Origin: Streptomyces sp. TS71-3
GTDB taxonomy: Bacteria > Actinomycetota > Actinomycetes > Streptomycetales > Streptomycetaceae
NCBI RefSeq assembly: GCF_018327685.1
Contig: NZ_BNEL01000001.1
Span: 4,092,001 to 4,156,000, forward strand
Reading direction: 5' to 3'
DNA: 64,000 nucleotides
Position 1 is the first letter of the stretch. Each line of letters begins with the position of its first letter. The position numbers were made by a program, and so were the translations under genes. This document shows, piece after piece, positions 62,098 through 64,000 of the stretch. The notes beneath the pieces were generated by a model. That model was not told where the DNA came from. It made no database searches and saw nothing but the letters and a program-made list of their open reading frames with translations.

Positions 62098-62948
62098 ACG
62101 AGCCAGTGGACAGGACGGCGGGCGCGCCCGCGCGCGGTGCCGCGCACGCGCCGGCAGGGGGCACCCAGGATGCTCCCGCGGACGGCACCCCGCTGCTGGA
62201 GGTCAGATCGCTGACCCGGAGCTTCGGGGGCGTGCGGGCGGTGCGCGACGTCGGCTTCTCCGTACGGGCCGGCGGCGCCCGCGCCATCATCGGGCCGAAC
62301 GGAGCGGGCAAGACGACCCTGCTCGACATGGTCACCGGCTTCACCCGCCCCGACGGGGGGACGGTGCTCCTGGACGGCCGGGACATCACCGGCGTCCCGC
62401 CGCACAGGCTGCCGCGGCAGGGGCTGATGAGGACGTTCCAGTCGGCCCGCCTCGTGCCGCTGCTCACCGTCCGCGAGAACGTGATGCTGGGCGCGCACCG
62501 CTTCACCCGCTCGGGCTTCCTCTCCGGCGGGCTGCGGCTGCCCCGCGCCCGCCGCGAGGAGCGCGCGCTGCACGGGCGGGCCGCCACCCTGCTGGACTTC
62601 CTCGGCCTCACCGCGTTCGCCGACCGGCCCGCCGCCGACCTGCCCGCCGGCGCGCAGCGCCTGGTGGAGGTGGCGCGCGGGCTCGCCGGCGGACCCCGGG
62701 TGCTGCTGCTCGACGAGCCCGCCGCCGGACTCGACGACACCGAGACCGCCGAACTCGCCGACGTGCTCACGGCGGTGCACACCTCGGGCGTGGCGCTGGT
62801 CCTCGTCGAGCACAACATCGAGCTGGTGATGAAGGTGAGCGAGCGGATCCTCGTCCTGGACGCGGGGCAGGTCGTCGCCGACGGCACACCCGCCGAGGTG
62901 CGCGGCGATCCGGCGGTCATCGAGGCCTACCTGGGAGCGACGACATGA
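62094..62948 (+). CDS. livG: Branched-chain-type ABC ATPase 1
   Basis: This 284-residue ATPase has an unstructured N-terminus of ~33 residues. It has Walker A IGPNGAGKTTL near 65, Q-loop TFQSARLVPLLTVREN near 120, Walker B VLLLDEPAAGL near 207 and the H-loop VEHNIELV. The ABC signature is LPAGAQRLVEVAR in place of the usual LPYGQQR or LSGGQ, so the Gly-Gly/Gln pattern is altered (see findings). The protein size and the YLGATT end are otherwise normal for LivG. Confidence 0.92.
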   Translation: MNEPVDRTAGAPARGAAHAPAGGTQDAPADGTPLLEVRSLTRSFGGVRAVRDVGFSVRAGGARAIIGPNGAGKTTLLDMVTGFTRPDGGTVLLDGRDITGVPPHRLPRQGLMRTFQSARLVPLLTVRENVMLGAHRFTRSGFLSGGLRLPRARREERALHGRAATLLDFLGLTAFADRPAADLPAGAQRLVEVARGLAGGPRVLLLDEPAAGLDDTETAELADVLTAVHTSGVALVLVEHNIELVMKVSERILVLDAGQVVADGTPAEVRGDPAVIEAYLGATT

Positions 62949-63727
62949 TCCTCACGGCACAGCGTCTTGACGTGCGCTACGGCGCCACGCGCGCGTTGCG
63001 CGACGTCTCCTGCGAGGTCGCCGAGGGCGAGGTGCTGGCACTGATCGGCGCGAACGGCGCGGGCAAGTCCACGCTGCTGCGGACGCTGGCGGGGCTGAAC
63101 CGCCCGCGCGGCGGCACTGTCCGGCTGCTCGGCGAGGACACCACGCGGGGGCCCGCCCACGACGTGGCCCGCCGCGGCCTGTGCCTGGTCCCGGAGGGGC
63201 GGCAGCTCTTCGCCGACCTGACGGTGCGGGAGAACCTGCTGATGGGGTGCCTGCGCACCGGCCGCGCCGGGACGGACGCGGGGGAGCGGTTCGAGCGGGT
63301 CTTCGGGCTCTTCCCGGTGCTGCGGGAGTTCTCCGGGCGGCAGGCCGGGATGCTCTCCGGCGGGCAGCAGCAGATGGTCGCGGTCGGGCGGGCGCTGATG
63401 GGCGAGCCCCGGGTGCTGCTGCTGGACGAGCCCTCGCTCGGCCTCGCGCCCGCGTACGTCACCCAGATCCTGGACGTCGTCAGGGAGCTGGCGGACGCCG
63501 GGACCGCGGTGCTGCTCGCCGAGCAGAACGCGGCGGCCGCGCTGCGCACCGCGGACCACGGCATCGTCCTGACCAACGGCGTGGTGACGCACCGGGCCAC
63601 GGCCGCGGAGCTGCTCGCCGACGAGGACGTGAGCCGGCACTACCTGGGCGTCGGCGCCCAGGGCGACCCGGAGGCGGCTCGCCGGGTCCGCGCGGTGCCG
63701 GAGGGCTTGGGGGAGCTGCACATCTGA
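62945..63727 (+). CDS. livF: Branched-chain-type ABC ATPase 2
   Basis: The 260-residue ATPase has Walker [12 protein letters not shown] near 37, VPEGRQLFADLTVRENL near 82, a canonical signature LSGGQQQMVAVGRAL near 138, Walker B VLLLDEPSLGLAP and AEQNAAAAL instead of the H-loop His (Gln in LAEQN is normal for LivF). It completes the LivKHMGF importer. The start overlaps livG as ATGA. Confidence 0.93.
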   Translation: MILTAQRLDVRYGATRALRDVSCEVAEGEVLALIGANGAGKSTLLRTLAGLNRPRGGTVRLLGEDTTRGPAHDVARRGLCLVPEGRQLFADLTVRENLLMGCLRTGRAGTDAGERFERVFGLFPVLREFSGRQAGMLSGGQQQMVAVGRALMGEPRVLLLDEPSLGLAPAYVTQILDVVRELADAGTAVLLAEQNAAAALRTADHGIVLTNGVVTHRATAAELLADEDVSRHYLGVGAQGDPEAARRVRAVPEGLGELHI

Positions 63728-63978
63728 GGGCTTCCCCTCGTCCTTGTCCGCGGGTGCGGGCGCGGGTGTGCTGTGGCCGCCCGCTCCCCCCACTGCCTTG
63801 AAGGCGTGGGAGGTACGCCCATCCCCGCGCCCCTTTCAGGGGCATTGGTGGACCCCACAATCAGCCACAGAAAGAGGCGGTTGACGAGGGTGTCCATCGT
63901 TGTTCTACTTAGCAGAGGAAATATCTGCTGACGAGAAAACACCCAGACCCTACGTCCGGGTCAGGGAGGAAGGTCGCG
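63728..63978. other. Intergenic region after livF
   Basis: This 251-bp region contains an element at ~63783-63845 (CTCCCCCCACTGCCTTGAAG, then GCGTGGGAGG, then CCCCGCGCCCCTTTCAGGGG) related to the intergenic elements near 26677 and 33462, and an AGCAGA-N7-TCTGCT inverted repeat at 63911-63929. The latter probably controls the gene starting at 63979. Confidence 0.6.
63911..63929. promoter_or_regulatory. AGCAGA-N7-TCTGCT inverted repeat
   Basis: A perfect 6-bp inverted repeat with a 7-base spacer lies 50 bp before the ATG at 63979. The half-site matches those around the IclR gene and livK, so the next gene is likely in the same regulon. Confidence 0.5.
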
Positions 63979-64000
63979 ATGGCCGACCAGACCGCCGTCC
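63979..64000 (+). CDS. Start of an unidentified gene (cut by window edge)
   Basis: ATG at 63979 is preceded by GGGAGGAAGG at a proper distance and reads MADQTAV before the window ends. Too little is visible to assign a family. The upstream inverted repeat suggests control by the same IclR regulator as the Liv importer. Confidence 0.5.

Overview
The window is chromosomal DNA from a very GC-rich, sporulating actinomycete, almost certainly a Streptomyces. The signs are third-position GC bias in every reading frame judged real, frequent GTG starts, ATGA/GTGA stop-start overlaps, an SCO2400-type protein, a DUF5133 protein, Streptomyces-type gas-vesicle genes (gvpO-A-F-G-Y-Z-J-L-S-K) and the interspersed GTTCCCCGCGCCCCT intergenic motif. 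No rRNA, tRNA, CRISPR array or intact insertion sequence was recognised.

Layout. 1-170: tail of a TetR-type regulator. 280-2625 (minus): overlapping cassette of a HemK-type methyltransferase, a CDGSH iron-sulfur protein with a 12-residue tandem-repeat tail, and a haem-oxygenase-fold iron enzyme. 3083-4669: FAD oxidoreductase fused to a Rieske domain. 4828-5286 (minus): RICIN-fold lectin. 5617-9217: gas-vesicle cluster 1 (gvpO, broken gvpA, gvpF, G, Y, Z). 9608-11845: large-subunit catalase. 12370-16565: DUF5133 protein and a partial second set of respiratory genes (ctaD, ctaF, qcrB). 16922-17968 (minus): MreB-like actin homologue. 18198-27290: three MFS exporters, an HxlR regulator, a MatB-like acyl-CoA synthetase, an ATP-grasp protein, a conserved hypothetical and a muconolactone-isomerase-like protein. 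27537-28496: LysR regulator.

28695-41145 is a sugar-catabolic island. It holds an IclR regulator, SMP-30/gluconolactonase, GH51 arabinofuranosidase, secreted mutarotase, an MmsA/MmsB/ChvE-type sugar ABC importer, a U32-like TIM-barrel protein, a zinc alcohol dehydrogenase and an enolase-superfamily aldonate dehydratase. Together they suggest import of arabinose-type sugars followed by a non-phosphorylating oxidative route (dehydrogenase, lactonase, dehydratase). 41487-51349 is a mixed stretch: SCO2400-type protein, MarR regulator with divergent MDR reductase, APH-type kinase, EI24/CysZ membrane protein, P-loop kinase, a 57-residue zinc ribbon, LysR, peptide deformylase and gamma-glutamyltransferase.

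51806-57824 is the complete gas-vesicle cluster 2 (gvpO, A, F, G, Y, Z, J, L, S, K). It is preceded by a decayed fragment of a SigB/SigF-type sigma factor. 57895-63727 holds an IclR regulator and a divergent branched-chain-type ABC importer (livK, H, M, G, F). The start of another gene lies at 63979.

The most unusual points are: the second gas-vesicle cluster, which keeps its accessory genes but has lost the GvpA shell protein; the oppositely charged tails of the adjacent GvpY and GvpZ proteins in both clusters; the sigma-factor fossil beside cluster 2; an eight-unit 29-bp tandem repeat that begins at the stop codon of a LysR gene; and shared operator-like motifs in the two IclR-regulated regions.
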